Below are positions 48,436 to 56,192 of a DNA stretch of 64,000 nucleotides, piece by piece. Source of the DNA: JBBRYW01 sp038253945 (GTDB lineage Bacteria; Actinomycetota; Thermoleophilia; Gaiellales; Gaiellaceae); contig JBBSGR010000004.1 in assembly GCA_038253945.1 (NCBI GenBank), forward strand, positions 62,001-126,000, given 5' to 3'. A program made the translations under genes and the position numbers. The notes beneath the pieces were generated by a model. That model saw only the letters and a list, made by a program, of their open reading frames with translations. It made no database searches and was not told the DNA's origin. Each line of letters opens with the position of its first letter. Position 1 is the first letter of the stretch.

Positions 48436-51358
48436 CCGCCGCCAGCTCGGCAAGGCGCCCCTCGAAGGCAGTGGCCTCGCCCCCCCGGTCCCGCTGGCGG
48501 AGGAAGTCCGCGAGCGACTGCGCGGCCTCGCGCTCGGCGATGCGGAAGTCCGACTCGATCAGCTCGGCATAAGCCTCGCGCAGGAGGGCCTCCGCCTGAG
48601 CGTCGCGCCCCTGCGCCGCGCGAACGAGCGCGAGCGAGAGCTTCGTCGTCGACGTCGAGACGATGTCGCCGGGACCCACTGACTCTCGAGCGGCGAGCGC
48701 GAGCCGCTCGGCTTCGTCAACGTTGCCGAGCGAGAGCACGAGCTCGGCCAGCGACCTCTGAGCCTCGCACAACACGCCGCGATGGCCCGCTTGCACGAGC
48801 GTTCGCACCGACTCGCGCAGACGCCGCTCGGCCAGTCGAGGGTCCCCGCGCTGGCGCGCCAAGCGGCCGAGCTGAAGCAGCGCCTGTCCGACAGACGCCG
48901 TGCGACCGACCTCGGCGTACAGCTCCCGGCCTCGCTCGAGCCGCTCCTCCGCCTCCTCGAGCCGCCCGAGCGAGCGATCCAAGCGGCCCCGAGTGACGAG
49001 AGCGTCCGCCCGCGCCACGATGCTGCCACTTTCCTCGGCGACCCGGAGCGACTCGTCGGCCAGCGGCTCCGCCTCGTCGAGGCGTAGCTGTGAGATCTGG
49101 ACCGACGCGAGACTCTGCAGGACGACCGTCTCGAGATCCTTGCGCCCTGCCTCCTTCGCGACCTCCAGCGCCTTGCGCAGGTAGACCTCCTCGTCGGCGC
49201 TGCAACCCAGCCAGGAGGCGATCTTGCCGCGCACGCGGAGGGCGTCGAAGCGACCGTCCGCGTCCGTCTCGTCCTCGAGCAGATGCACAGCCTCGTCGAT
49301 CAGCTCGAGTGCCGTTTCCACGTCCGCGTCATGGTTGAGCGCAGTCTCGGCGAGGGCGGTCAGGGCGCGTCCCTCGAAGCGCCTCTCCCCCGCATCCCGG
49401 GCTGCTTGCCTCACCTCCTCCATCTCGGGAGCAAGCACCGTGAAGTCGCTCAGCCGCCAGGCCGCGCGAGCGGCGAGGTAGCGACGCTCGACCGTCGCCT
49501 CGAGCTCCACAGCGCGGAGAAACTGCTTTCGCGCGGTACCGAAGGCCTCGCGGGCCAGCGCCCTGCGACCCGCCTTCTGGAGTGCGCCGGCCGCCTTGCG
49601 GGCAAGCTCGAGCGGGGGCGCACCGTCGAGCTCGGCAAGGAGTGCGCACGCCCGGTCGAGGTGAGTCGCCCGGATCTCGAGCAGCTCCTCGCCTGCGCGC
49701 CGCCCCACCCAACCGGCGAACTGGGCATGGAGGTCCGCGCGCGCCGACTTCGAGAGGCCGCCGTAGGCGACCTCGCGGATCAGAACGTGCTTGAAGCGGT
49801 AGGCGGTCTCGCCGGAGATGCTCGAGCGCGAGTCTCGCAGGACGAAGTCGCGCTCGACCAGATCCTCGAGCAGCGACTCGGCCTCCGCGACGTCGGGGGC
49901 CAGCTCGTTCACCGCCCCGAGCCAGAACGTCCGCCCGATCACGGCGGCGCGCTGAAGGATCGTCTTCTCGCCGGGAGCGAGTCGATCGATGCGCGCGGCG
50001 ATCAGCGCTTGCACCGTGTCGGGAATGCGCCCGGGATCGGCCGCGCCGTCCTGCTCGGCCAGCATGCGAACGGTCTCCTCGACGAAGAGCGGATTTCCCT
50101 CGGTCTTCTCGATCAGCTCGCAACGGGCCTCGGCCGAGAGCGGTGCTGCTGAGGCGAGCGCGTCGATCAGCTCTTCGCTCTCCGCAGGGGTCAGCGGCTC
50201 GAGCTCGATCGCGGTTGCGCGGACCCGCCCGCCGCCCCAGCCGGGAAGTACCTCGAGCAGCTCGGGACGCGCCAGGCAAAGAAGGAGAAGCGGCGCCTCG
50301 CGGACCGAGGCGGCAAGGTGCGAGATCAGGTCGAGCAGCGGCTCCTCCGCCCAGTGAATGTCCTCGAACACGAGCACGAGCGGCTGGACGTCGGCGAGCT
50401 GCTCCGCCCACTCGCGCGTCGCCCACGCGATCTCGTCCTGGCCGCGCTCGCCTTCGACCGCGTCGAGCACGCCGGAGGCGAGCGCGAGCAGGTCCGCAAC
50501 CGCCTCGTCCTCGCAGCACGCGCGCAGCTTCTCGACGGCTTCCTTGACGGGGTCGTCGTCGGCGATGCCCGCGGCGACCTTCACCATCTCCGCAACGGGC
50601 CAGTAGGTGATCCCCTCGCCGTAGGGCAGACAGCGGCCCGCGAGCACCGTCGCACCCTCCAGCCCGCCGACGAACTCCCGCGCGAGCCGGCTCTTGCCCA
50701 CCCCCGGCTCACCGTAGAGCGTGAACAGGTGCGCTCGCCGGCTCTGCGCGACGCGCGCGAAGGTGTTGCTCAAGAGGTCGAGCTCAGCGTCGCGTCCCAC
50801 GAGCGGCGCCGCGACCTTCGCCGGCCGCACGTCGTCGCTGACGTCCCGTACGTGCCAGGCCCAGATCGGGTGCTCGATCCCCTTCAGGTCGACGGGGCCG
50901 GCGTCCTCTACCTCGAGCCGGCCGAGCGTCAGGCGAAAGGCGCCCGGCCCGACGAGCAGCTGCCCGGGCGAGGCGGCCTGCTGCAGCCGAACCGCGATGT
51001 TGATCGCCTCGCCGGTGGCGAAGGCGGTGTCCGCCTCGTCCGTCAAGACCTCGCCCGCCTCGACGCCGATCCGCGCCTCCAGCTCGAGGTCGGTCAGCGA
51101 CTCGAGGATCGCGAGCCCAGCACGGACGGCGCGCAGTGCGTCGTCCTCGTGCGTCTGCGGGATGCCGAAAGCGGCCATCAGCGCGTCGCCGGCGAGGTGC
51201 GTCACCGTACCGCCATGCCGCCGGATGCACTCGGAGGCGTGATCGATGAAGCCGGCGACTCGGCGGCGGACGATCTCGGGGTCGGCCGCCGTGACCAGCC
51301 GAGTCGAGTCGACGAGGTCGACGAAGAGGATGGTCAGGAGCTTTCGTTCCACGCCCAT
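48425..51358 (-). CDS. Adenylate/guanylate cyclase-domain regulator with ATPase and TPR domains
   Basis: A 977-aa protein: class III cyclase domain (about 5-165; FVDLVDSTRLV with metal Asp, THLAGDALMAAFG), an AAA/NACHT-like ATPase (about 185-480; Walker A GEPGVGKSRLA, Walker B LVLVFEDIHWAEE), then a long TPR-rich C-terminus (about 580-970). The base-selecting Lys of class III cyclases (usually ExxxGD preceded by K) is not at its normal place (VTHLAGD), so cyclase activity is doubtful. GTG at 51352, 7 nt after TACACT, is an alternative start. Confidence 0.88.
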   Translation of the reverse strand: MGVERKLLTILFVDLVDSTRLVTAADPEIVRRRVAGFIDHASECIRRHGGTVTHLAGDALMAAFGIPQTHEDDALRAVRAGLAILESLTDLELEARIGVEAGEVLTDEADTAFATGEAINIAVRLQQAASPGQLLVGPGAFRLTLGRLEVEDAGPVDLKGIEHPIWAWHVRDVSDDVRPAKVAAPLVGRDAELDLLSNTFARVAQSRRAHLFTLYGEPGVGKSRLAREFVGGLEGATVLAGRCLPYGEGITYWPVAEMVKVAAGIADDDPVKEAVEKLRACCEDEAVADLLALASGVLDAVEGERGQDEIAWATREWAEQLADVQPLVLVFEDIHWAEEPLLDLISHLAASVREAPLLLLCLARPELLEVLPGWGGGRVRATAIELEPLTPAESEELIDALASAAPLSAEARCELIEKTEGNPLFVEETVRMLAEQDGAADPGRIPDTVQALIAARIDRLAPGEKTILQRAAVIGRTFWLGAVNELAPDVAEAESLLEDLVERDFVLRDSRSSISGETAYRFKHVLIREVAYGGLSKSARADLHAQFAGWVGRRAGEELLEIRATHLDRACALLAELDGAPPLELARKAAGALQKAGRRALAREAFGTARKQFLRAVELEATVERRYLAARAAWRLSDFTVLAPEMEEVRQAARDAGERRFEGRALTALAETALNHDADVETALELIDEAVHLLEDETDADGRFDALRVRGKIASWLGCSADEEVYLRKALEVAKEAGRKDLETVVLQSLASVQISQLRLDEAEPLADESLRVAEESGSIVARADALVTRGRLDRSLGRLEEAEERLERGRELYAEVGRTASVGQALLQLGRLARQRGDPRLAERRLRESVRTLVQAGHRGVLCEAQRSLAELVLSLGNVDEAERLALAARESVGPGDIVSTSTTKLSLALVRAAQGRDAQAEALLREAYAELIESDFRIAEREAAQSLADFLRQRDRGGEATAFEGRLAELAAVSA

Positions 51359-51359
51359 A

Positions 51360-51365
51360 AGTGTA
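51360..51365 (-). promoter_or_regulatory. -10 box of the cyclase-ATPase gene
   Basis: Minus-strand TACACT, 1 nt before ATG 51358 and 7 nt before GTG 51352. The spacing favours the GTG (VERKLLTILFVDLVDST) as a leaderless start. Confidence 0.45.
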
Positions 51366-51453
51366 GAAACGCCGGGCGCCGGCGCGGCGTTCCCTCAAGG
51401 GGGGCGGACGGCCCGCGCCGAGCCGCCCACCCCACTCATGGCCTTCTTGGCGT

Positions 51454-53133
51454 CTAGTAGCCCGCGCGGAGTGACGAGCGCGGCACCTTTGCGAGGATCT
51501 GCTGCTGGTAGTAGACCGGCCCCTGCGAGTCGTCGCCCTGAACGCTCGAGGGATAGTGCGTGGACACGAATAAGCCGTAGACCGTCGTCGGCGACATCGC
51601 CAGACCGAAGTAGTCGCCGATGAAGGACACGCTGCACGGATTGGAGTGGCTTGCACAGGCCGTCTGAGGCAAGCCGTCGACGGTCTGGACCGGTTGTTCA
51701 GGATCCCAGCTGTGCTTCGAGATCCGAACGTTTCCACCGACCTTCGTCAACACGCCGGAGGAGCTGTCCTTGTACGCCTGAAGTGACGTGTTGATGCAGA
51801 AGTTCCCCGCACCCGGGTGGGCGATGCTTGCATCAGCCGGCTCAGCGCCGTTCGGCGGGCAGGCCAGCCGGCGATCGTAAAAGGCCACCGCAACGGCGCC
51901 GTTCGTGCCTGCGGCGACCGACGGCTGGAATTGATCGGTGGGTGGGCCGGCCGTGGAGTCGAGGTTGTCGTTGACGAGCATGCCCTTGCCGGCCGGTTGC
52001 CAGGTCGTTCCGCCATCCGCCGTGTACTTGAAGTAGACGTCCATCTGCGTCCCGTCCCAGTCCTCGTACGTCAGATACGCGTGCCCGGGAAGGCTCGGGC
52101 TGGCGGTGAAGTTCTCGACGACGCCGTCGCGGAAGGTCGTGTTCGGCAGCTGCGTGTCGAGGACTCCGACATTCTGGACGGCCGCTACGAACGGCATCCA
52201 CGTCCGACCGCAGTCCGTGGACTTCGTGACGTAGATGTTCGAGGGGCCGCCGTTCGGCGGAAACGAGACCACCGACGCATACACCGTGCCGTCGCTCCCG
52301 ACGGACGGATACACATAGGTCACGGCCGGTCCGACCTGCGAAGGCGGTGACAGAGTCCGATCCTTGGAGAACGTCTGGCCGCGGTTGTACGAGACGGCAT
52401 AGCGAACCTTGATCCCAGAGCCGTTGAAGACAGCCCACATCGCGTACACCGTGTCCCGGCAGGGACTCATCGTAAAGTGGTCGACGGCGACCCACTGCTT
52501 GTCCTCGACGTGACCGGCCTGGAAGCTCGAAGCGTTGTTGGACGGCTCGAGCGGCCGCCCGCCGTTGCCCTTTGTCCAGGTCCGGCCGTAATCGTCCGAG
52601 TACGAGACGTCGATCTCGCCGTCCGGGTGGAGGTTCGTCCACCACGCGTTGAAGGGGAGCACGACCTGGTAGGCGCGATGACGGGTATCGAAGTCGACGT
52701 TAGGATCCGTCGTATTCGTCCAGCTCGGCGGACTCGCCGTGCTGCCCGTCGACAGGCAGTCATACCCCTGGACCTGGTTGTTGCCCGCCGGCGAGCCGTT
52801 CAGGATCGTGTACGAGCCCAGGTAGAAGTTGTAGAAGATGCTCCATTTGTCGAAGAAGAACTTCGACGACCCGACGAGGTTCTCGCCCGGCTGCTGAGCG
52901 TTCGCGATCGGATCGAACGCGATCCATGACTCGGAGCGGTTCGAGTTGAACTCCCCCCCGGTGCAGTGCCCGGCGACCGGAGCGCCGTTCACGTCGGGAT
53001 ATCCGCCGCCGCTCACAGGACTGCTCGCGACCGTGTTGTCGCCGACAGCGCTTGACCAGTCAGCGGCAGCAGCTCCGCTGGCGAAAGCTGCGGCGACGGC
53101 GACCACGCCGGCAAACACGACGAGTCTCTTCAT
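51454..53133 (-). CDS. Secreted BNR/sialidase-like repeat protein
   Basis: A 559-aa exported protein: signal peptide 1-23 (RLVVFAGVVAVAAAFASGAAA) and repeated Asp-box-like units characteristic of BNR/sialidase beta-propellers (SYSDDYGRTWTKG, SYNRGQTFSKDRTL, KSTDCGRTWMPFV, KYTADGGTTWQPAG). Catalytic sialidase Arg/Tyr/Glu sites cannot be identified, so it may be a binding or structural propeller. An AGGAGGAGG ribosome site lies 8 nt before ATG, one of the strongest in the window. Longer upstream frame is a shadow of the mutase gene. Confidence 0.85.
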   Translation of the reverse strand: MKRLVVFAGVVAVAAAFASGAAAADWSSAVGDNTVASSPVSGGGYPDVNGAPVAGHCTGGEFNSNRSESWIAFDPIANAQQPGENLVGSSKFFFDKWSIFYNFYLGSYTILNGSPAGNNQVQGYDCLSTGSTASPPSWTNTTDPNVDFDTRHRAYQVVLPFNAWWTNLHPDGEIDVSYSDDYGRTWTKGNGGRPLEPSNNASSFQAGHVEDKQWVAVDHFTMSPCRDTVYAMWAVFNGSGIKVRYAVSYNRGQTFSKDRTLSPPSQVGPAVTYVYPSVGSDGTVYASVVSFPPNGGPSNIYVTKSTDCGRTWMPFVAAVQNVGVLDTQLPNTTFRDGVVENFTASPSLPGHAYLTYEDWDGTQMDVYFKYTADGGTTWQPAGKGMLVNDNLDSTAGPPTDQFQPSVAAGTNGAVAVAFYDRRLACPPNGAEPADASIAHPGAGNFCINTSLQAYKDSSSGVLTKVGGNVRISKHSWDPEQPVQTVDGLPQTACASHSNPCSVSFIGDYFGLAMSPTTVYGLFVSTHYPSSVQGDDSQGPVYYQQQILAKVPRSSLRAGY

Positions 53134-53259
53134 TGTCAATCCTCCTCCTCGGCCCCCTTGCGTTGGAGTGCGGTTCATACCACATGGCCAACAAAGAAGA
53201 CGCCACGGCATGCGATTGGGCGGGGGCGGGCTCTCGCTCCCGTTAGCATCCGGCTGATC

Positions 53260-54609
53260 GTGCTCGATCCGAAGGTGTTCAAGGCCTACGACGTACGCGG
53301 GATCTACCCGACGGAGCTCGACGAGGAAGGCGCCTATGCGATCGGGCGTGCCTACGTCGAGCAGTTCGAGCCGCGCCGGATCGCGGTCGGCCGGGACATG
53401 CGGGTCTCCTCGCCCTCGATGGCGCGCGCGGCGATCGAAGGTGCGGCCGCCGCGGGCGCCGAGGTGCTCGACCTCGGGCTCGTCGGGACGGAGATGCTCT
53501 ACTTCGCCGTCGGCGAGCTCGGCCTCGACGGCGGCATCGCCATTACCGCCTCGCACAACCCGAAGCAGTACGCCGGCATGAAGATCGTCCGTCGCGGCGC
53601 CTTGCCAGTCGGGGGCGAGTCGGGCTTGCTGGACGTCCGCGACCGGGCGCTGTCCAGGTCGGACACCGCCCGGGGACAGACCCCGGGCACTGTCCGAACC
53701 TACGACGTCTGGCAGGCCTACGTCGAGCGCGTCCTGTCCTTCGTCGACGTCCCTGCGATTCGCCCACTTCGCGTCGTGATCGACGCCGCGAACGGGATGG
53801 CCGGCGCGATGCTGCCGCCGGTGCTCGAGCGGCTCGCCGCCGTCGACGCCGTACGCTGCTACTTCGAGCCGGACGGCACCTTCCCGAACCACGAGCCGAA
53901 CCCGCTCCTGCCGGAGAACCGAGAGTTCATCGTCTCGAGGACACTCGAGGAAGGAGCCGCCCTCGGCGTTGCCTTCGACGGCGACGGCGACCGCTGCTTC
54001 TTCGTCGACGACGCCGGCGAGTTCGTGCCGGGCGACTTCGCGACAGCCCTGCTCGCCCAGTCCGTGCTCGAGAAGGAGCCCGGGGCGAAGATCATCTACG
54101 ACGTCCGCGCGAGCTGGGCCGTTCCGGAGACGATCGAGCAGGCCGGCGGCACACCGCTGGTGAACCGCGTCGGCCACGCGTTCATCAAGCACCGCATGAG
54201 AACCGAGGGCGCGGCCTTCGGCGGGGAGGTCTCGGGCCATTACTACTTCCGCGACTTCTCGCAGGCCGACTCGGGCGTCGTGCCGTTCCTGCTCATGCTC
54301 GAGCTCATCTCGCGGCGGGGCCAGAAGCTCTCCGAGATCCTGCGCGCATACCGGGACCGGTACTTCATCACCGGCGAGCTCAACACGCCCGTCGCCGATA
54401 TGCCCCTCAAGCTCCAGCAACTGAAGGAGCGTTTCGGCGCCGAGGGACGCATCAGCCACCTCGACGGCGTCTCGGTCGACTCCGAGGACTGGCACATGAA
54501 CGTCCGGCCGTCGAACACCGAGGCGCTGCTGCGACTGAACCTCGAAGCTCGCTCTCGCGAGTTGATGGAGCGAAAGCGCGACGAAGTGCTCGCGGTCATC
54601 CGCGGATGA
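53260..54609 (+). CDS. manB: Phosphomannomutase/phosphoglucomutase
   Basis: A 449-aa alpha-D-phosphohexomutase: FKAYDVRGIYP (7-17), phosphoserine loop GIAITASHNPKQYAG (about 92-106), metal loop GVAFDGDGDRCFF (about 236-248), sugar loop GGEVSGHYYF, and phosphate loop RPSNTEALLRL. It interconverts hexose 6- and 1-phosphates for GDP-mannose or cell-wall sugars. An in-frame hairpin repeat inserts RSDTARGQTPGTVR near residues 131-144. GTG 53260 starts the family N-terminus. Overlaps the thioesterase start by 4 nt. Confidence 0.94.
   Translation: MLDPKVFKAYDVRGIYPTELDEEGAYAIGRAYVEQFEPRRIAVGRDMRVSSPSMARAAIEGAAAAGAEVLDLGLVGTEMLYFAVGELGLDGGIAITASHNPKQYAGMKIVRRGALPVGGESGLLDVRDRALSRSDTARGQTPGTVRTYDVWQAYVERVLSFVDVPAIRPLRVVIDAANGMAGAMLPPVLERLAAVDAVRCYFEPDGTFPNHEPNPLLPENREFIVSRTLEEGAALGVAFDGDGDRCFFVDDAGEFVPGDFATALLAQSVLEKEPGAKIIYDVRASWAVPETIEQAGGTPLVNRVGHAFIKHRMRTEGAAFGGEVSGHYYFRDFSQADSGVVPFLLMLELISRRGQKLSEILRAYRDRYFITGELNTPVADMPLKLQQLKERFGAEGRISHLDGVSVDSEDWHMNVRPSNTEALLRLNLEARSRELMERKRDEVLAVIRG
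53651..53695. repeat. Hairpin repeat inserted in the manB reading frame
   Basis: GGACACCGCCCGGGG (53661-53675) and CCCCGGGCACTGTCC (53681-53695) match as an inverted repeat at 13 of 15 positions around ACAGA, and an extra TGTCC lies at 53651-53655. The core CGGGGACAGACCCCG resembles the CGGGGAC palindrome at 19884. It looks like a small REP-like element tolerated in frame between two structural domains. Confidence 0.7.
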
Positions 54610-55076
54610 CGCTCGAGCTGGGCCGGCTCACCGACCGCAAGCCGCCGTTCAAGTACTCGGCCTTCACGCGCGTGGGCTTTTCCGACACCGACGCCCAGGG
54701 GATCGTCTACTACGGCCGCTACCTGCCCTACTTCGACCAGGCCCGCGTCGAGTACCACCGGCACCTGGGCCAGCTCAGCATCGCGCTTCGCGGGCACGAG
54801 TTCGTGATGCGCGCCTCGGAGATCGAATACCTGGCGCCCGCGCGCTTCGACGACCTGCTCGAGGTGTTCGTCCGGATTGCGGGCATCGGACGGACGAGCG
54901 CGACGTACGAGCACGCGGCCTACCGCGTCGAGGACGACGCCCTCCTGGTCACCGCACGCCAGACGCTCGTGCTGGTCGACCGCGAGCAACGAAAGGCGAC
55001 CCCGATCCCGAACGGCTACCGGCAGCGGATCCGCAGCTTCGAGGGGGAAGACGTCAAGCTGGCGGCACCCGCGTGA
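54606..55076 (+). CDS. 4HBT-family acyl-CoA thioesterase
   Basis: A 156-aa hotdog-fold protein: FTRVGFSDTDAQGIVYYGRYLPYFDQARVEYHRHLG (20-55) with the catalytic Asp in DTDAQGIVYYG, as in YbgC/4-hydroxybenzoyl-CoA thioesterases, and VMRASEIEYLAPARFDDLLEVFVRI. It hydrolyses acyl-CoA; chain preference unknown. It overlaps both the mutase before and the GAF-like gene after by 4 nt, so the three are co-translated. Confidence 0.9.
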   Translation: MTLELGRLTDRKPPFKYSAFTRVGFSDTDAQGIVYYGRYLPYFDQARVEYHRHLGQLSIALRGHEFVMRASEIEYLAPARFDDLLEVFVRIAGIGRTSATYEHAAYRVEDDALLVTARQTLVLVDREQRKATPIPNGYRQRIRSFEGEDVKLAAPA

Positions 55077-55438
55077 CGACCCCTGACACGTTTCGCGGCG
55101 CGCTCGCAGCCGTCGAACGGGTACTCAACCGGGGCGGGGACGCAGATGACGTCCTTCGCGAAGTCGTCGCCATTCTCCATGACCGCATCGACCACTACGC
55201 CTCGGTCGGGATCCGTTTCGTGGAAGGCGAGGACCTGGTCGTTGGACCGAGCGCGGGGCCGATGGGCAGCTCCGAGCTCGCCGTCGCGGTTCAGTACGAG
55301 GGGAGCACCGTCGGAGAGCTCGTGGTCTCGCCGGGCCCAGGGGAAGGCGAGCGCCCCTTCCTCGAACGCGTTGCGACGCTGATCTCGCCGTATTGCCTCG
55401 TCGGCTGGGACACCGGGGGCGAGCACTGGCAGCCCTGA
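55073..55438 (+). CDS. Small GAF-like protein
   Basis: A 121-aa protein built as one GAF-type domain: LNRGGDADDVLREVVAILHDRIDHYASVGIRFVEGEDLVVGPSAG, then AVAVQYEGSTVGELVVSPGPGEGERPFLERVATLISPYCLVGWD. Similar stand-alone GAF proteins bind small ligands or act as redox sensors; Cys108 region YCLVG is the only Cys. Coupled to the thioesterase by an ATGA-type overlap; convergent with the PIN toxin one base away. Confidence 0.75.
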   Translation: MTTPDTFRGALAAVERVLNRGGDADDVLREVVAILHDRIDHYASVGIRFVEGEDLVVGPSAGPMGSSELAVAVQYEGSTVGELVVSPGPGEGERPFLERVATLISPYCLVGWDTGGEHWQP

Positions 55439-55439
55439 G

Positions 55440-55865
55440 CTACGCCGGCTCGACTGAGAAACCTTCTCGCTCGGCGGCGTCCACGAGCCGATCGTCGAGC
55501 GACACGATGGTGAGTGTCGCCGGGTCGCCCTCCGACCCGAGCAGTGCCGCAGCGAGCTGCAAGGAGTCAGCGGCGCGCAGGTCATGAAGACGTAGAAGCC
55601 GTCGGGCCGCACGACGAACGGCACCCGCCGGTTGAATCTCGCTCCACGCCGCGGCCAGGGAGTCGAGTCGCTCGAATGCTTCCCGCCGCACCCGCACCGT
55701 CAACGCCCCCTCACGCTCTCGACGCGCGACCGCGGACGCGCACTCGACCTCGGTTGCCCACCACACGAGGATCGCGGGGTCGCGCTCGTACTCCGCTCGC
55801 ACAGCCTCGCTTGCAGACTCTGCCACGAGGAGCGGAACGACGGCGGAGCTGTCCCAGAATCTCAG
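55440..55865 (-). CDS. PIN-domain toxin (VapC-like, CTG start)
   Basis: A 141-aa PIN ribonuclease: first acidic residue in FWDSSAVVPLLVAES (Asp5), Glu in ATEVECASAVARRE, and DSLQLAAALL plus VSLDDRLVDAA near the C-terminus supply the metal site. The nearest GTG (55826) would remove the catalytic Asp, while CTG at 55865 sits in a CTGA overlap with the antitoxin stop and has AAGGG 7 nt upstream. Pair with the Phd-type antitoxin; target RNA unknown. Confidence 0.88.
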   Translation of the reverse strand: MRFWDSSAVVPLLVAESASEAVRAEYERDPAILVWWATEVECASAVARREREGALTVRVRREAFERLDSLAAAWSEIQPAGAVRRAARRLLRLHDLRAADSLQLAAALLGSEGDPATLTIVSLDDRLVDAAEREGFSVEPA

Positions 55866-56152
55866 GGGCTGACCCTTCGTTCGTCGAGGAGCGCCTCGAG
55901 CGCGCCGGTGCCTCCCTCGGCCTCAGGCGGCGGCTGGAGAAGCTCGGGCACGGCTTGGCCGGTGCCTCGACGGACGAGCCCCAGCCGCTCGAGCCGCGCC
56001 AGGCGGCCGGCAGCGTCACTTCCGTCCGCTGCCGATACCAGTCGCGCCACCGGCCGTCCACGATCGACGATGACGACCGTCTCGCCGGCGCGGACAAGGT
56101 CGAGCAGAGCACTCAGCCCGTTCTTGGCCTCCGTGATCGAAGCAACGCGCAT
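55862..56152 (-). CDS. Phd/YefM-type antitoxin
   Basis: A 96-aa antitoxin: MRVASITEAKNGLSALLDLV (1-20), RAGETVVIVDRGRPVARLVS (21-40) is the Phd/YefM DNA-binding fold; the acidic C-terminus is the toxin-neutralising part. ATG 56152 lies 6 nt after a TAGAAT box and inside a 39-bp palindrome, so autoregulation with a leaderless mRNA is likely. The stop overlaps the toxin CTG. Confidence 0.9.
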   Translation of the reverse strand: MRVASITEAKNGLSALLDLVRAGETVVIVDRGRPVARLVSAADGSDAAGRLARLERLGLVRRGTGQAVPELLQPPPEAEGGTGALEALLDERRVSP

Positions 56153-56180
56153 CGAGCTATTCTAGCTTGATGCGCGTTGC
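56142..56180 (-). promoter_or_regulatory. 39-bp palindromic operator/promoter of the toxin-antitoxin pair
   Basis: Outer arms GCAACGCGCAT (56142-56152) and ATGCGCGTTGC (56170-56180) are perfect; the whole 18-bp arms match at 17 positions around TTC. The minus-strand -10 box TAGAAT (56164-56159) is at its centre and the antitoxin ATG is in the left arm. A Phd-type protein bound here would block its own promoter. It also lies just past the relA stop, so a secondary role as a transcript-end hairpin is possible. Confidence 0.75.
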
Positions 56181-56192
56181 CCGACTAGCGCG

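Noticed and set aside
51454..54495. 1013-codon minus-strand ORF containing the BNR protein
   Set aside because: Upstream half is antisense to manB; the signal peptide and strong ribosome site fix the start at 53133.
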